DNA from: Pseudothermotoga hypogea DSM 11164 = NBRC 106472
GTDB taxonomy: Bacteria; Thermotogota; Thermotogae; Thermotogales; DSM-5069
Reading direction: 5' to 3'
Assembly (NCBI RefSeq): GCF_000816145.1
Contig: NZ_CP007141.1
Location: 1,550,001-1,614,000, forward strand
Length of the DNA: 64,000 bases
Below, piece by piece: positions 36,257 to 45,706 of this stretch (within the stretch, counting starts at the first letter, position 1; the number at the start of each line of letters is the position of its first letter). Made by a program: the position numbers and the translations under genes. The notes under the pieces are model-generated. The model searched no databases. It had not been told where the DNA came from and was given only the letters and a program-made list of their open reading frames with translations.

Positions 36257-37245
36257 AGGTGTCTGACTTCGACTACGAACTCCCCGAAGAACTGATCGCC
36301 CAAACGCCCATCGAACCCCGAGATAGTTCCAGGTTGATGGTCGTTCACAGGGCCTCGGGCTCTATAGAGCACAGGATCTTCCGGGAGATTCTCGAGTATC
36401 TGACTTGCAACGATGTGTTGGTGCTGAACAACAGCAAGGTGATCCCCGCAAGACTTTTCGGTCAGCTTGAAAACAGGCAGGTCGAGATATTGCTGGTGCA
36501 GAAAGTGAACGAAAGAGTCTGGAAATGCCTGGTGAGGCCTGGCAAAAAAATCAAACCAAAGGTTGTAGTGCAACTGAACGAAGGCATCCTGGCGAGATGC
36601 CTGGACAAGTGCGAAGAAGGGATGCGACTGATCGAATTCAGCGTGAACGACGAGGAACTGTTAAGGATGGGAGAGGCGCCCATCCCACCCTATGTTCGAA
36701 CAAAGATACCACTTGAAAGATACCAGACAGTCTACGCCAAAGTGGCTGGTTCTGTGGCTGCCCCCACAGCTGGTTTTCACTTCACAGAAACACTTCTGGA
36801 GAGGATCCGTTCTCTCGGTGTGAAGATAGTGGAGATCACACTCCATGTGGGCATCGGTACCTTCAGACCGGTGAAGACGGAGAACGTGGAGGAACACAGA
36901 ATGCACGCTGAGCGTTACTCAATACCCCTGGATGTGGTCGAAACCATAGAGAAAGCGAAATCGGAAGGTGGCAGGATCATCGCGGTGGGAACGACGGTAG
37001 CAAGGACGCTCGAGACCTTCGCTCGTACGAATCTCAGAGAGGGTGAGACGGATCTGTTCATCTACCCTCCGTTTGAATTCAAGATTGTGGACGCACTCAT
37101 CACGAACTTTCATCTACCACGATCCACCCTTCTGATGCTCGTGGCTGCTTTCGCCGGTTATGAACTGACGATGAAGGCTTACAAAGAAGCTGTGGAAAAG
37201 CGATACAGATTCTATTCCTTCGGAGATGCCATGTTCATCCTCTGA
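36253..37245 (+). CDS. queA: S-adenosylmethionine:tRNA ribosyltransferase-isomerase QueA
   Basis: QueA transfers the ribosyl of S-adenosylmethionine to preQ1-modified tRNA, giving epoxyqueuosine, which QueH then reduces. 330 aa from ATG 36253 (MKVSDFDYELPEELIAQTP); an upstream in-frame ATG at 36208 lies within the previous gene. Motifs: RDSSRLMVVHR, LVLNNSKVIPARLFG, TVYAKVAGSVAAPTAGFHFT, LHVGIGTFRPV, and NFHLPRSTLLMLVAAFAG. Family length is normal. Confidence 0.97.
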   Translation: MKVSDFDYELPEELIAQTPIEPRDSSRLMVVHRASGSIEHRIFREILEYLTCNDVLVLNNSKVIPARLFGQLENRQVEILLVQKVNERVWKCLVRPGKKIKPKVVVQLNEGILARCLDKCEEGMRLIEFSVNDEELLRMGEAPIPPYVRTKIPLERYQTVYAKVAGSVAAPTAGFHFTETLLERIRSLGVKIVEITLHVGIGTFRPVKTENVEEHRMHAERYSIPLDVVETIEKAKSEGGRIIAVGTTVARTLETFARTNLREGETDLFIYPPFEFKIVDALITNFHLPRSTLLMLVAAFAGYELTMKAYKEAVEKRYRFYSFGDAMFIL

Positions 37246-37272
37246 GTGTATAGTAATGTGGGAGCGAGAACG

Positions 37273-38229
37273 ATGAGGCTGAGACTCGATCTAAGCCGAG
37301 AATTCTCCAACAGAGAGATCTTCTTCAAGTTCGTCGAGCTTCCAACGGGAGAACTTCTTGAGTTCCTTAAAGACAGCTTTCCGCACGTGAGTCTCGATGC
37401 GGAGGACGAAGAGACTGGACTTTCAGGGACGAGCCGCTTGCGAAGCGGTGAGAAATCTCTTCAGGAAGAACTCATGGAGCTCATCGTTTTGCTTCGGCTC
37501 GATGAGGAAGAGGAACACATCGCAGAGTACATAATATACAATCTTGACGATTCTGGAAAGCTTCTGGTGGAAAAAAGAGAGATCTGCGAAAAATTCTCGA
37601 TAACGCAGGAAAAACTGGAAAATTTGATCGAAGCCATCAAGAGCGTTGGGCCTGAGGGCCTGTTCGAAGGCTGTGTTTCAGGCTTTGGGGAAAGCGCGTC
37701 GTACGTGAGACCGGACCTGGTGATCCGAGACGATCTGTCTGTGCAGGTCAGGGAGATTGCCATCTACTTCGGCGGTTTCAACAAGAAGATAGAAAAGATC
37801 TTCCTTTACCTCAACGAGTTGCTGCAGCGCAGAAAGGAGATACTGCTCTCTCTTGGAAACATGATCGTCAGAAAGAACGTGAATTTCTTGCTTGGAAAAT
37901 CGAGCTATCCTAACAAGATCAAGCTCATCGATGCCGCAGAGGAACTGGAACTGCACGTTTCCACCGTTTCGAGGGCCGTTTCTGCCAAGTATGTTAAAAC
38001 GCCTGTAGGCACTTTCCCGATGCGCGTATTCTTCGGTCGGAACGTCGAAGTGAAATTCCTGTTACCCTTGCTCTGCGAACTGCTGAGAAACAATCCCAAC
38101 TCGACCGACGAGGAACTGAGACGTTCTCTGAAGGAACACGGTATCGAGCTGAGCAGACGCACCGTGAACAAATACAGGAACATTATCGGAGGCATCATCC
38201 ATGAGGAGCGCTCTGTTTCTGAACGGTGA
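37273..38229 (+). CDS. rpoN: RNA polymerase sigma-54 factor (RpoN), short form
   Basis: 318 aa from ATG 37273 (an in-frame GTG at 37246 is less likely). The core-binding and DNA-binding parts are recognisable: LQEELMELIVLLRLDEEEEHIAEYIIYNLDDSGKL (in part), a helix-turn-helix region (KLIDAAEELELHVSTVSRAVSAKYVKTPVG in part) and the RpoN box SRRTVNKYRN near the C-terminus. The N-terminal activator-responsive region I is short and lacks the Gln-rich LQxQ pattern of most sigma-54 proteins. No sigma-54 activator gene is seen in the window. Ribosome site GGGAGCGA. Confidence 0.88.
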   Translation: MRLRLDLSREFSNREIFFKFVELPTGELLEFLKDSFPHVSLDAEDEETGLSGTSRLRSGEKSLQEELMELIVLLRLDEEEEHIAEYIIYNLDDSGKLLVEKREICEKFSITQEKLENLIEAIKSVGPEGLFEGCVSGFGESASYVRPDLVIRDDLSVQVREIAIYFGGFNKKIEKIFLYLNELLQRRKEILLSLGNMIVRKNVNFLLGKSSYPNKIKLIDAAEELELHVSTVSRAVSAKYVKTPVGTFPMRVFFGRNVEVKFLLPLLCELLRNNPNSTDEELRRSLKEHGIELSRRTVNKYRNIIGGIIHEERSVSER

Positions 38230-38830
38230 TTGTGAGGACTTCGAAAGTGTAGATCTGGAAGACTACGACCTCATCATAGCGGTGGACGGAGGGGCAAAAA
38301 GATTCTTGAAAGCCGGTCTGGTGCCGGATTTGTTCGTTGGAGACGGCGACTCGCTGGACGAGTCCGATCTCAACGAACTGAAAGCGCTCGGCTGTGAAGT
38401 GCTTTTGTTCCCGAAAGAGAAGGACGAGATAGACACCGAGCTCGCGCTCAGAAAGGCGATCGAAAGAGGGGCAAAGGAAATAGACATTTTCTGCTGGATG
38501 GGCGAGAGGCTGGACATGCTTCTGGCGCTGATGTACCTGATGGGTTCTTTCAACGTCAAAATCACCGCAAAGAGTCGGAAACTGATCGTGGGCGTTGTTT
38601 CCACAGAGTTGGAACTCGAAGCGAATCCGAACGAGAAATGGTCCATCATCCCAATCGCCGGAGATGCGTACGGAGTCACACTGAAGGGGTTCAAGTACGA
38701 GATCGCTAACAAAAACATGCCATGCGACCATCCTTACGGGGTGAGCAACATCGCGATCTTGCCGCGAGTCAAAATATCGGTTGAACGGGGAAAGGTGGCG
38801 TACTTCAGATGGTTGAAAGAACCGTCGTGA
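38201..38830 (+). CDS. thiN: Thiamine pyrophosphokinase
   Basis: Transfers pyrophosphate from ATP to thiamine. 209 aa. Motifs: IIAVDGGAKRFLKAGLVPDLFVGDGDSLDE (in part: DGGAKRF and DLFVGDGDSL), FPKEKDEIDTELALRKAIE, and GFKYEIANKNMPCDHPYGVSN in the C-terminal thiamine-binding domain. ATG 38201 lies 29 bp inside rpoN; the stop overlaps dxr. Confidence 0.93.
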   Translation: MRSALFLNGDCEDFESVDLEDYDLIIAVDGGAKRFLKAGLVPDLFVGDGDSLDESDLNELKALGCEVLLFPKEKDEIDTELALRKAIERGAKEIDIFCWMGERLDMLLALMYLMGSFNVKITAKSRKLIVGVVSTELELEANPNEKWSIIPIAGDAYGVTLKGFKYEIANKNMPCDHPYGVSNIAILPRVKISVERGKVAYFRWLKEPS

Positions 38831-39888
38831 TCGTCGGCATGACGGGTTCCATGGGTAGTCAGGCGTTAGAAGTGATCAAGAAAATGGGATCCTTCCGAGT
38901 CTTGGCGGGAACGTACCACTCCAGTTTCGACAAAGCCCAAAGTCTCGCGAAAGAATATGCGGTTGAAAAGCTAATCTGCACCAAAGATGGTTACGAAGAA
39001 CTTGAAGCCTTTCTCGAACAGCGCAGGCCAGACATCGTGATGGTTTGCATCCCAGGTTTTGCGAGCCTTCCCGTCACGCTCAAGGCGTTACGAACGTCGA
39101 AGAGGGTTTTGCTCGCGAGCAAGGAGGCACTCGTGTGCGGTGGTTGGCTCGTCAAAGAGGCGATGAAAGAAACGTCCTGCGAGCTGATTCCTCTCGACAG
39201 CGAGCACAGCGCCGTGATGCAGCTCTACGAACCTTCAGTGGAGGGAATCTTGCTGACGTCGTCCGGTGGAGCGTTGAGAGACTGGAAGTTGGAGGATTTG
39301 GATAGGGCAAAGCCTGAAGACGTTCTGAGACATCCTGTCTGGAAGATGGGCAAGAGAATAACGATAGATTCTGCGACCATGGTGAACAAAGGTTTCGAGG
39401 TCTTAGAAGCGTGCGAGCTGTTCCAGTTGCAGGCAAGCCAAGTAGAAGTGCTCATCCACAGAGAAGGTTTGGTCCACGCCGCGGTGTTTCTGAAAGATGG
39501 AACGATTAAGATGCATCTGGGTTTTCCCGACATGAGAGTTCCGATCGCCTATGGACTCACGTATCCGGACAGACGCTACGAACACAGAAAATGGCCGAAC
39601 TTCGCCGAAACACAGCTCAGATTTCAGCAAGTTGAAAAGTGTCGCTATCCCGCCTTTTATCTTGCTTACGAAATCGAAAACGATTACGCTAAAAGGACTG
39701 CGTACAACGCCGCTGATGAAGTGTGTGTGGAGGCGTTCCTTCAGGGTCGAATAAGGTTCACGGACATTGCCAGAGTCCTTGCGAAGGTCGTTGAAAAGAT
39801 CGAAGGTACTCCGAGGGACTTGCAGGATCTGAAGGACGTAGATGAAGCGAGTAGGAAGCTCGCAGAAGAGGTGATCGAATGGCTGTAG
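38809..39888 (+). CDS. dxr: 1-deoxy-D-xylulose 5-phosphate reductoisomerase
   Basis: Second enzyme of the MEP isoprenoid pathway (DXP to MEP, NADPH-dependent). 359 aa. NADPH motif VIVGMTGSMGSQALEVI, ASKEALVCGG, PLDSEHSAVMQL (catalytic metal-binding Asp-Ser-Glu), ILTSSGGALRDW, HPVWKMGKRITIDSATMVNKGFE (in part), and MHLGFPDMRVPIAYGLTYP. The usual GSTGSIG is GMTGSMG here. ATG 38809 lies inside thiN; 10-bp overlap with rseP. dxr, rseP and ispG form a widespread gene trio. Confidence 0.96.
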   Translation: MVERTVVIVGMTGSMGSQALEVIKKMGSFRVLAGTYHSSFDKAQSLAKEYAVEKLICTKDGYEELEAFLEQRRPDIVMVCIPGFASLPVTLKALRTSKRVLLASKEALVCGGWLVKEAMKETSCELIPLDSEHSAVMQLYEPSVEGILLTSSGGALRDWKLEDLDRAKPEDVLRHPVWKMGKRITIDSATMVNKGFEVLEACELFQLQASQVEVLIHREGLVHAAVFLKDGTIKMHLGFPDMRVPIAYGLTYPDRRYEHRKWPNFAETQLRFQQVEKCRYPAFYLAYEIENDYAKRTAYNAADEVCVEAFLQGRIRFTDIARVLAKVVEKIEGTPRDLQDLKDVDEASRKLAEEVIEWL

Positions 39889-41366
39889 TGTACTTCTTGA
39901 TCGTGTTCATGGCTGTGGTTGTTGTACACGAGCTTGGTCATTTTGTGTTTGCGAAACTGTTCAGGGTGGACGTACATGAGTTCGCCATAGGTTTTGGCCC
40001 GAAGATCTACCAGAAAAAGTTCAGGAAAACGCTTTTCAGGATAAACGTTTTCCCGCTCGGTGGTTACGTGAAGCTTGCAGGTGAAGACCCCACAGAAGCG
40101 CAGAACCCGCAGAGTTTGTACTCAAAACCGGCGTGGCAAAGACTTTTCATCTTCCTCGCCGGGCCTCTCTTCTCCATATTGGCAGGCTACATGCTCTTTG
40201 TCCTCATCGTCTCGATGTGGGGCGTGCCCGCGATATCGATAGCTTACGTTGAGCCAGGCAAGCCTGCGCACGAAGCAGGCCTCAGAGACGGAGACATAAT
40301 CTTGAAGATCAACGGCAGGAGGGTTTACGACAGTTACACCGTCAGCCAGACGATAAGGAAGGGTAACCCGGTGGAACTGACCGTGCTCAGGAACGGAGAA
40401 AAGATCGTTATAAATGCCGCACCAAAGTTGTTCGAAGAATCTCATTTCATGTTGCTGAAAGACGTGGTCGGAGACGTTCAAGTGGGAACGAGCATCAACT
40501 CGGTGGCGGGAAAACCTCTGAACCCGGCGCAGCTTTCGAGCCTTGTGGAGAACTACGTGTCGGTGGAAACGGACGCTGGGACGTTCAGAGGGTTACTGAA
40601 ACAGTACCAGTACGATCCTCCAAAATACGCACTCGGTTTTTACTTCGCCACGGTCTCGAACGTTTTCAGAAAAGATTTCGATGTTTTCAAGAGGGGCGAC
40701 GTGCTATTGAGTGTTGAAGATATCACGGTGAAAAACAACGTGGACCTCTCGAGGATCTATCAACTCGTGCTTGCACAAGAAACAGGCTTTTACATCGAAG
40801 TTCAACATGACCGCATCGTCTGGGCCAGGCGCGGTTTACCCGACGAAGTGTCTGTGACGTTGATGAGAGACGATCGAGAGATCCAACTGAAGATTCCTTC
40901 TTCACTAATCAAGAACGTGCTCGAAACAGCAGGTCTGTTCGAACCAAAGACAAGCAACTTGAGACCTGCAAACGCTTTCGAAGTGATCGCCGTTGCTGTG
41001 GACAGATGCAACAACGTTCTCGTCACAATGTACAGATCGTTGTTTGGTGTCTTCCGTGGCAGGGAAGCTGGTGGTGTCGTTGGACCCGTTGGATTGGTTG
41101 CGTTCATCGGGGAAACGGCGAAGGCCGGACTCGAACCTGTGCTGACCCTCGTTGCGCTGATCACGATGAGCTTGGGCATCTTCAACTTGTTGCCGTTGCC
41201 CGCCCTGGATGGTGGTAGGATCGTCTTCTCCTTGATCGAGCTGTTGAGCAGAAAGAAGGTCAAACCCGAACTGGAGAACCTGATACACTTCATCGGTTTT
41301 TTGCTGCTCATCGCGCTGATGGTCTTCGTCACGTTCGGCGATATAGGCAGGTTGATGGGAAGATGA
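39879..41366 (+). CDS. rseP: Site-2 membrane metalloprotease RseP
   Basis: Intramembrane zinc protease that cuts anti-sigma factors and signal-peptide remnants. 495 aa. HELGH at residues 17-21 in the first membrane helix is the active-site motif; a third zinc ligand, Asp444, lies in [17 protein letters not shown] domain follows the first helices ([24 protein letters not shown] in part), and a second PDZ-like segment with [17 protein letters not shown] is visible. Last helices are [17 protein letters not shown]. ispG overlaps by 4 bp. Confidence 0.94.
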   Translation: MAVVYFLIVFMAVVVVHELGHFVFAKLFRVDVHEFAIGFGPKIYQKKFRKTLFRINVFPLGGYVKLAGEDPTEAQNPQSLYSKPAWQRLFIFLAGPLFSILAGYMLFVLIVSMWGVPAISIAYVEPGKPAHEAGLRDGDIILKINGRRVYDSYTVSQTIRKGNPVELTVLRNGEKIVINAAPKLFEESHFMLLKDVVGDVQVGTSINSVAGKPLNPAQLSSLVENYVSVETDAGTFRGLLKQYQYDPPKYALGFYFATVSNVFRKDFDVFKRGDVLLSVEDITVKNNVDLSRIYQLVLAQETGFYIEVQHDRIVWARRGLPDEVSVTLMRDDREIQLKIPSSLIKNVLETAGLFEPKTSNLRPANAFEVIAVAVDRCNNVLVTMYRSLFGVFRGREAGGVVGPVGLVAFIGETAKAGLEPVLTLVALITMSLGIFNLLPLPALDGGRIVFSLIELLSRKKVKPELENLIHFIGFLLLIALMVFVTFGDIGRLMGR

Positions 41367-42412
41367 GCAGAGTTGTGAAGGTGGGGAAAGTTTTCATCGG
41401 AAAGGGTTATCCAGTGTCCATTCAGTCCATGACGAACACGAAGACCAGTGACGTCGATGCCACCGTGAAGCAAATAAAAGAGCTTGTCGTGGCCGGTTGT
41501 GAGATAGTGAGAGTTGCCGTAGTAGACTTAGAGAGTGCGAGGTCGATAAGAAAAATCAAGCAGCTTCTCGATTTCGACGTTCCGATAGTGGCGGACGTCC
41601 ATTACGATCATCGCCTCGCAATAGAGGCGATCAAGAGTGGCGCAGACAAGGTGAGGATAAATCCAGGCAACATAGGTCAAGATTGGAAAGTCAAAGAGCT
41701 CGTCGAAGTTGCGAAAGAGCGTTCCATTCCCATAAGGGTTGGTGCGAACAGTGGTTCTTTGCGAAAGGACTTCGAGCAGAAGTACGATCGAATCACAGCT
41801 CTTGCAGAATCTGCCCTCTACGAGGTGCGATTGCTCGAGAGACTCGGTTTTTTCGACATCGTCATCTCGGTCAAGAGCACAGACGTTCTGGAAACAGTCA
41901 AAGCGAACGAGTACGTTGCCTCGAAGGTGGAATATCCTCTGCACATAGGACTCACGGAGGCTGGCGTTGGAGAAACGGCGATTGTGAAATCTTCAATCGC
42001 GATAGGACACCTTTTACTCGAGGGTATCGGAAACACCGTCAGGGTTTCGATAGCGGGAGATCCCATAAAGGAAGTGATCGTGGCGCGCAGGATCCTCGCT
42101 TCTTTAGGTTTAAGAAAGGCAGGTCAGGTCATCGCCTGTCCGACCTGTGGCAGGTGTGAGATAGATGTGGAGAAAATCGCGAAGACGATCGAACCGCTTG
42201 TGGAGAAAACCGATTTGACTGTTGCGGTCATGGGGTGCATCGTGAACGGAGTTGGCGAAGGAAGGCATGCCGACATTGGAGTTGCTGGAACCAAGCAAAA
42301 GGCTGTGATATTCGAATCTGGAAGGATCGTGAAAACGATCCCGTCGGACACGATCGTCGACGAACTGATTAAGCTCATTGAGCAAAAGGTGAAAACCTCC
42401 CCGAAGGCGTGA
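41363..42412 (+). CDS. ispG: 4-hydroxy-3-methylbut-2-en-1-yl diphosphate synthase (flavodoxin)
   Basis: Penultimate MEP pathway enzyme with a 4Fe-4S cluster. 349 aa. N-terminal TIM barrel begins [50 protein letters not shown] is a clear signature (in part: RINPGNIG). Cluster cysteines are in [13 protein letters not shown] and [10 protein letters not shown]-terminal [12 protein letters not shown] and [15 protein letters not shown] overlaps rseP. The stop is followed at once by a terminator hairpin, so this is the last gene of the long plus-strand run that begins at flgM. Confidence 0.97.
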   Translation: MSRVVKVGKVFIGKGYPVSIQSMTNTKTSDVDATVKQIKELVVAGCEIVRVAVVDLESARSIRKIKQLLDFDVPIVADVHYDHRLAIEAIKSGADKVRINPGNIGQDWKVKELVEVAKERSIPIRVGANSGSLRKDFEQKYDRITALAESALYEVRLLERLGFFDIVISVKSTDVLETVKANEYVASKVEYPLHIGLTEAGVGETAIVKSSIAIGHLLLEGIGNTVRVSIAGDPIKEVIVARRILASLGLRKAGQVIACPTCGRCEIDVEKIAKTIEPLVEKTDLTVAVMGCIVNGVGEGRHADIGVAGTKQKAVIFESGRIVKTIPSDTIVDELIKLIEQKVKTSPKA

Positions 42413-42425
42413 CACCTTCGGGGAG
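42397..42425. terminator. Bidirectional rho-independent terminator after ispG
   Basis: An 11-bp perfect stem, CTCCCCGAAGG and CCTTCGGGGAG, with loop CGTGACA covers the end of ispG. Plus side is followed by ATCTCTCACTC, minus side by a T-rich TTTTCACCTTTTG stretch, so it also serves the convergent gene ending at 42431. Confidence 0.85.
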
Positions 42426-42430
42426 ATCTC

Positions 42431-43489
42431 TCACTCAGTCAAGAGTATAACCCCGTTAATCCCGTCGTTCTCGTTGTAAGTGATCACGACCATTTGATCG
42501 TACCTGCTGAGAACGATCAAGCCTGGTGTGTAGTGTTTCAGAGTGAACGTTTGTTGCTTCGATGCGTAGTCTGGATTCGCCCAGCCACCGACTTCCCACT
42601 GCCAAGACGTGTTGTCGAAAGAAAAGTGTGTGATTTCAACGGGTTGGTTCGAGAGTGCCGTGACAGTGAGATTGATCCCTCGAGCTCGGCTCATGCAGAA
42701 ACCCTTCGTTTCTTTGGCTCGCGACCAGTCCTGAGAAGATTGGAACACGATCACACCGAGCCGTCCATCGTTCTCTTTGCCCATGATCAACGCGAGCTTG
42801 TCGTAACGGCCAATCATCATCATGAACATCTCGTAGTGGGGTATCTTGTACCGTTTTGTCCTCGCCGCATAAGCTGGGGAAGCCCAACCACCAACTTCGT
42901 CGTGGGTGTATCTACCTTCGACCCAAATGCCCACTTCCACCGGCTGACCCAGGGAGCTGATCACGAAATCGTTACCCTGTCGCTCGACTCTCGCAACCGA
43001 TGGTATCTCGAAGCTCGTGAAAGCACCCCCTTTGAGGACTCTGTATCCTACTCGACCATCGTTTTCTCTCAGAAACACGGCGTAGATGTTTTCGTATCTG
43101 GCGAGCAAGAGCAGACACGTTCGATAGTGTGGTAATGGTAGATACCTTGGATTCTGCACGAACTCTGCTTGAGCCCATCCTCCGACCTCGGTCTTGAAGA
43201 AACAGCTACCATCCCAAGGAGGATCAAAGTTCGAGCCCTTCATGACGAAGTTTGTAGATGGATGTTGAGGCGTTCCGGTGTTGTCGATGATCAAATAAGA
43301 GACTTCCACCGGCATGTTTCGATTCAGCGCTCGCACTTCGATGACGTAGTCGGTGGGATAGGGATACTGCCTCGACATGTTGCTGAGCACACGCACTTTG
43401 ACCCAACCATCGTTGATGAGAATCGCTGGCTGTGCACAGAGAAACGTTGAAAGCAAAATAAACGCCACGAACCACACGCACCTTTTCAT
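42431..43489 (-). CDS. Secreted protein with three EVGGWA repeats, function unknown
   Basis: 352 aa from ATG 43489 (GGGGGG six bases upstream). MKRCVWFVAFILLSTFLCAQP is a Sec signal peptide. The mature protein consists of three repeats of about 90-110 residues, each with PVEV or PVEI followed about 30-60 residues later by EVGGWA, then HY, LLLL-type hydrophobics, RY(D/E) and ENDG. Examples are EVGGWAQAEF, EVGGWASPAY and EVGGWANPDY, followed by RENDGRVG, KENDGRLG and NENDGINGV. This is an apparent beta-rich repeat domain I cannot name. Secretion and repeats suggest a surface or toga role. Confidence 0.78.
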   Translation of the reverse strand: MKRCVWFVAFILLSTFLCAQPAILINDGWVKVRVLSNMSRQYPYPTDYVIEVRALNRNMPVEVSYLIIDNTGTPQHPSTNFVMKGSNFDPPWDGSCFFKTEVGGWAQAEFVQNPRYLPLPHYRTCLLLLARYENIYAVFLRENDGRVGYRVLKGGAFTSFEIPSVARVERQGNDFVISSLGQPVEVGIWVEGRYTHDEVGGWASPAYAARTKRYKIPHYEMFMMMIGRYDKLALIMGKENDGRLGVIVFQSSQDWSRAKETKGFCMSRARGINLTVTALSNQPVEITHFSFDNTSWQWEVGGWANPDYASKQQTFTLKHYTPGLIVLSRYDQMVVITYNENDGINGVILLTE

Positions 43490-43573
43490 GGCCATCCCCC
43501 CTTTGCCGGGATACTCTTTCACAATCTTAGACATGACGTATTAAAAAACGGTTAGAGACCCTGAGACTGGTAT

Positions 43574-43602
43574 TTGAAAAGATCCGAAGCGGATGTTATA
43601 CT
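43574..43602 (+). promoter_or_regulatory. Sigma-A type promoter of the ABC-2 exporter operon
   Basis: TTGAAA (43574-43579), 17-base spacer, TATACT (43597-43602), with TG one base upstream of the -10 as an extended element. Predicted start near 43609, about 15 bases before TTG 43624. Confidence 0.8.
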
Positions 43603-43623
43603 GCACATGAAGGGGGAAAGACT

Positions 43624-44535
43624 TTGAGCGTTCTGGAGGTCAAGAATCTTAAGAAATACTATGGAAACGTTAAAGCAGTTGATGGCGTGTCGTTCACAAT
43701 GGAACAGGGACAGATCGTGGCCCTGCTTGGACCGAACGGTGCAGGCAAGACGACGACGATCGAGATCATCGAAGGTTTGAGGAAGAAGGACGAGGGGGAG
43801 ATATTCTACTTCGGTAGAAAAGTCGAGACCATTGACGAAGAGATCAAGAAGATACTCGGTGTACAGCTTCAAAAGAGCGCTTTTCTGGATAATTTGACCG
43901 TTAAAGAAACACTCGAACTCTTCGCTGGACTTTACGGAATATCCCTCAAAGCTTCTCAACTCAGAGAATTGATCGAAATGTTCATGCTTCAAGAGAAGAT
44001 GAACTCACGTGTGAAGGCTCTTTCGGGTGGTCAAATGCAGAGACTGGCGCTCGCCGTTGCCCTGGTGAACGATCCGAAAATCGTCTTTTTAGACGAGCCC
44101 ACGACCGGGCTGGATCCGCAAGCGAGGAGACACGTGTGGCAGATCGTGAGAGGCCTTGTAGAGAAGGGAAAAACCGTACTCTTGACGACCCACTACATGG
44201 AGGAGGCCGAAGAGCTGGCCGATTACGTTTTGATAATGGACCACGGAAAGATCATAGCCGAAGGCACAGTCGATGACCTGATAAAGATGCTGAACATGGA
44301 CAGTTATCTGGAGTTCGTTGTCGAAAAACCGGAGGTGTTCCTGGAAAGAATGCCGGGGGCGAGAATGCTCAACGATGAAAAAATAACGGTTCCGACTAAG
44401 AAAGTCGAGGACGATGTGCAGAAGATATTCGTCTTGGCAAAGAACGAAGGTCTAAGCGTCGAAAACCTCGTGGTCAGAAGACCGAACCTGGAGGACGTTT
44501 TCTTGAGCTTGACTGGCAGGCATCTGAGAGACTGA
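43624..44535 (+). CDS. ABC exporter ATP-binding protein (ABC-2 type, DrrA/NatA-like)
   Basis: 303 aa ATPase for the two permeases downstream. Walker A GPNGAGKTTTIEI, Q-loop GVQLQKSAF, signature LSGGQMQRLALAVAL, Walker B IVFLDEPTTGLDP, H-loop TTHYMEEAEELADY. A C-terminal extension of about 80 residues is typical of this exporter class. TTG 43624 follows AAGGGGGAAAG. Substrate unknown; the class includes drug, lipid and peptide exporters. Confidence 0.94.
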   Translation: MSVLEVKNLKKYYGNVKAVDGVSFTMEQGQIVALLGPNGAGKTTTIEIIEGLRKKDEGEIFYFGRKVETIDEEIKKILGVQLQKSAFLDNLTVKETLELFAGLYGISLKASQLRELIEMFMLQEKMNSRVKALSGGQMQRLALAVALVNDPKIVFLDEPTTGLDPQARRHVWQIVRGLVEKGKTVLLTTHYMEEAEELADYVLIMDHGKIIAEGTVDDLIKMLNMDSYLEFVVEKPEVFLERMPGARMLNDEKITVPTKKVEDDVQKIFVLAKNEGLSVENLVVRRPNLEDVFLSLTGRHLRD

Positions 44536-44545
44536 GGTGGTTTGC

Positions 44546-45706
44546 TTGTTCAAATTGGCGAAGGCCTTTCTTCTGGACAGCGTGAGGGATTTCAACGGGA
44601 TCTTCTGGCCATTTGTTTTTCCTCTTTTTTTGTTCTTCGTTTTGACCTCGGTTTTTTGGAGTGGAGGTTCGACGGAGAGTGTGAGCTTCAAAGTCGGTGT
44701 GGTTTTCGAAGAGCGTTTGGTGGGATTCGCCGAGTTTTTGAACCAAGTTTTGAAGGCGGTTCAACCTGAGCCATTTCAACTGAGCGAATACGACACCTTG
44801 GAGAAAGCTCTGGAGGATTTGAAAAAGAAAAAACTCGACGTCGTCTTGAAGGTTCCTTCAGGTTTCAGTGGAAGACTCACCTGGGTTGTTTTGACGAAAC
44901 AGGATAGAAACCTGCCCGAGTTGGAAGTACATTGTTTGAAAGCCCATCAGGAATCAGAGATGGCAGCTCAGTTGCTTCAGACGATCTTCGAGCAAGCGAA
45001 CTTGGAATTCTTCAAGCGAGCAGGCTTGGCCAGATCCTACGTTGAGGTTCAGATCCAAGAAAAACCCGTGTCGAACGTGGAAGAAAGCGACTTTCACTAT
45101 CCGACCTATCTCTTCCCAGCAGTGATTCTGATGTCTTGGTTGGCGATATGTCTGTTCAATCTTCCGCTGAACATCCTTTACAACAGAGAGGTTGGAATCA
45201 ACAAAAGGTTCTTCACGTGTGGAGTGAAACCTTTCGAGTATTTCACATCGTTGCTTCTGTCGATGGGTTTCATAATGATGATCTCCTGCGTGTTGATATA
45301 CGTTTTTGGAATGATGGTCTACAGAGTGCAGCCTTCCTGTCTCTCTCTTGAGTTTATCCTCAAACTTTTGTTCACGATGATGGTTTTCTTCAGCCTGGGC
45401 ATAATGATCACAGCCTTGTTCAAGAAGAGTTCGTCCGCTCTGGTAGTCAGCCAGATCATGAACCAGATTTTGATGTTCTTGGGAGGTTTCTACTTTCCAC
45501 TCTTGAACTTCGGCTTACCAAAGCCTTTGGAGTGGATCTGTTTGGCGTTACCGACGACCTACTTGGTCGAGGATCTGAGGAAGAGCCTGGGACAGAACGT
45601 GTACTCTTTCAGTTCGCTTCAAACCTTCTTGGTTCCATCCGTATGGTTCGTGCTATCTCTGGTTTTGTTCGTCGTCAATTTCAAGAGGGTGATGGGTTAT
45701 GAGTGA
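44546..45706 (+). CDS. ABC-2 type exporter permease (first)
   Basis: 386 aa from TTG 44546, supported by GAGGTGG; GTG 44537 is an overlapping alternative. N-terminal helix (NGIFWPFVFPLFLFFVLTSVFW in part), a large extracytoplasmic domain of about 150 residues, then five membrane helices ending SVWFVLSLVLFVVNF, the ABC-2 permease layout. The C-terminal loop LNFGLPKPLEWICLALPTTYLVEDLR is typical (in part: ALPTTYLVEDLR). Confidence 0.9.
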   Translation: MFKLAKAFLLDSVRDFNGIFWPFVFPLFLFFVLTSVFWSGGSTESVSFKVGVVFEERLVGFAEFLNQVLKAVQPEPFQLSEYDTLEKALEDLKKKKLDVVLKVPSGFSGRLTWVVLTKQDRNLPELEVHCLKAHQESEMAAQLLQTIFEQANLEFFKRAGLARSYVEVQIQEKPVSNVEESDFHYPTYLFPAVILMSWLAICLFNLPLNILYNREVGINKRFFTCGVKPFEYFTSLLLSMGFIMMISCVLIYVFGMMVYRVQPSCLSLEFILKLLFTMMVFFSLGIMITALFKKSSSALVVSQIMNQILMFLGGFYFPLLNFGLPKPLEWICLALPTTYLVEDLRKSLGQNVYSFSSLQTFLVPSVWFVLSLVLFVVNFKRVMGYE

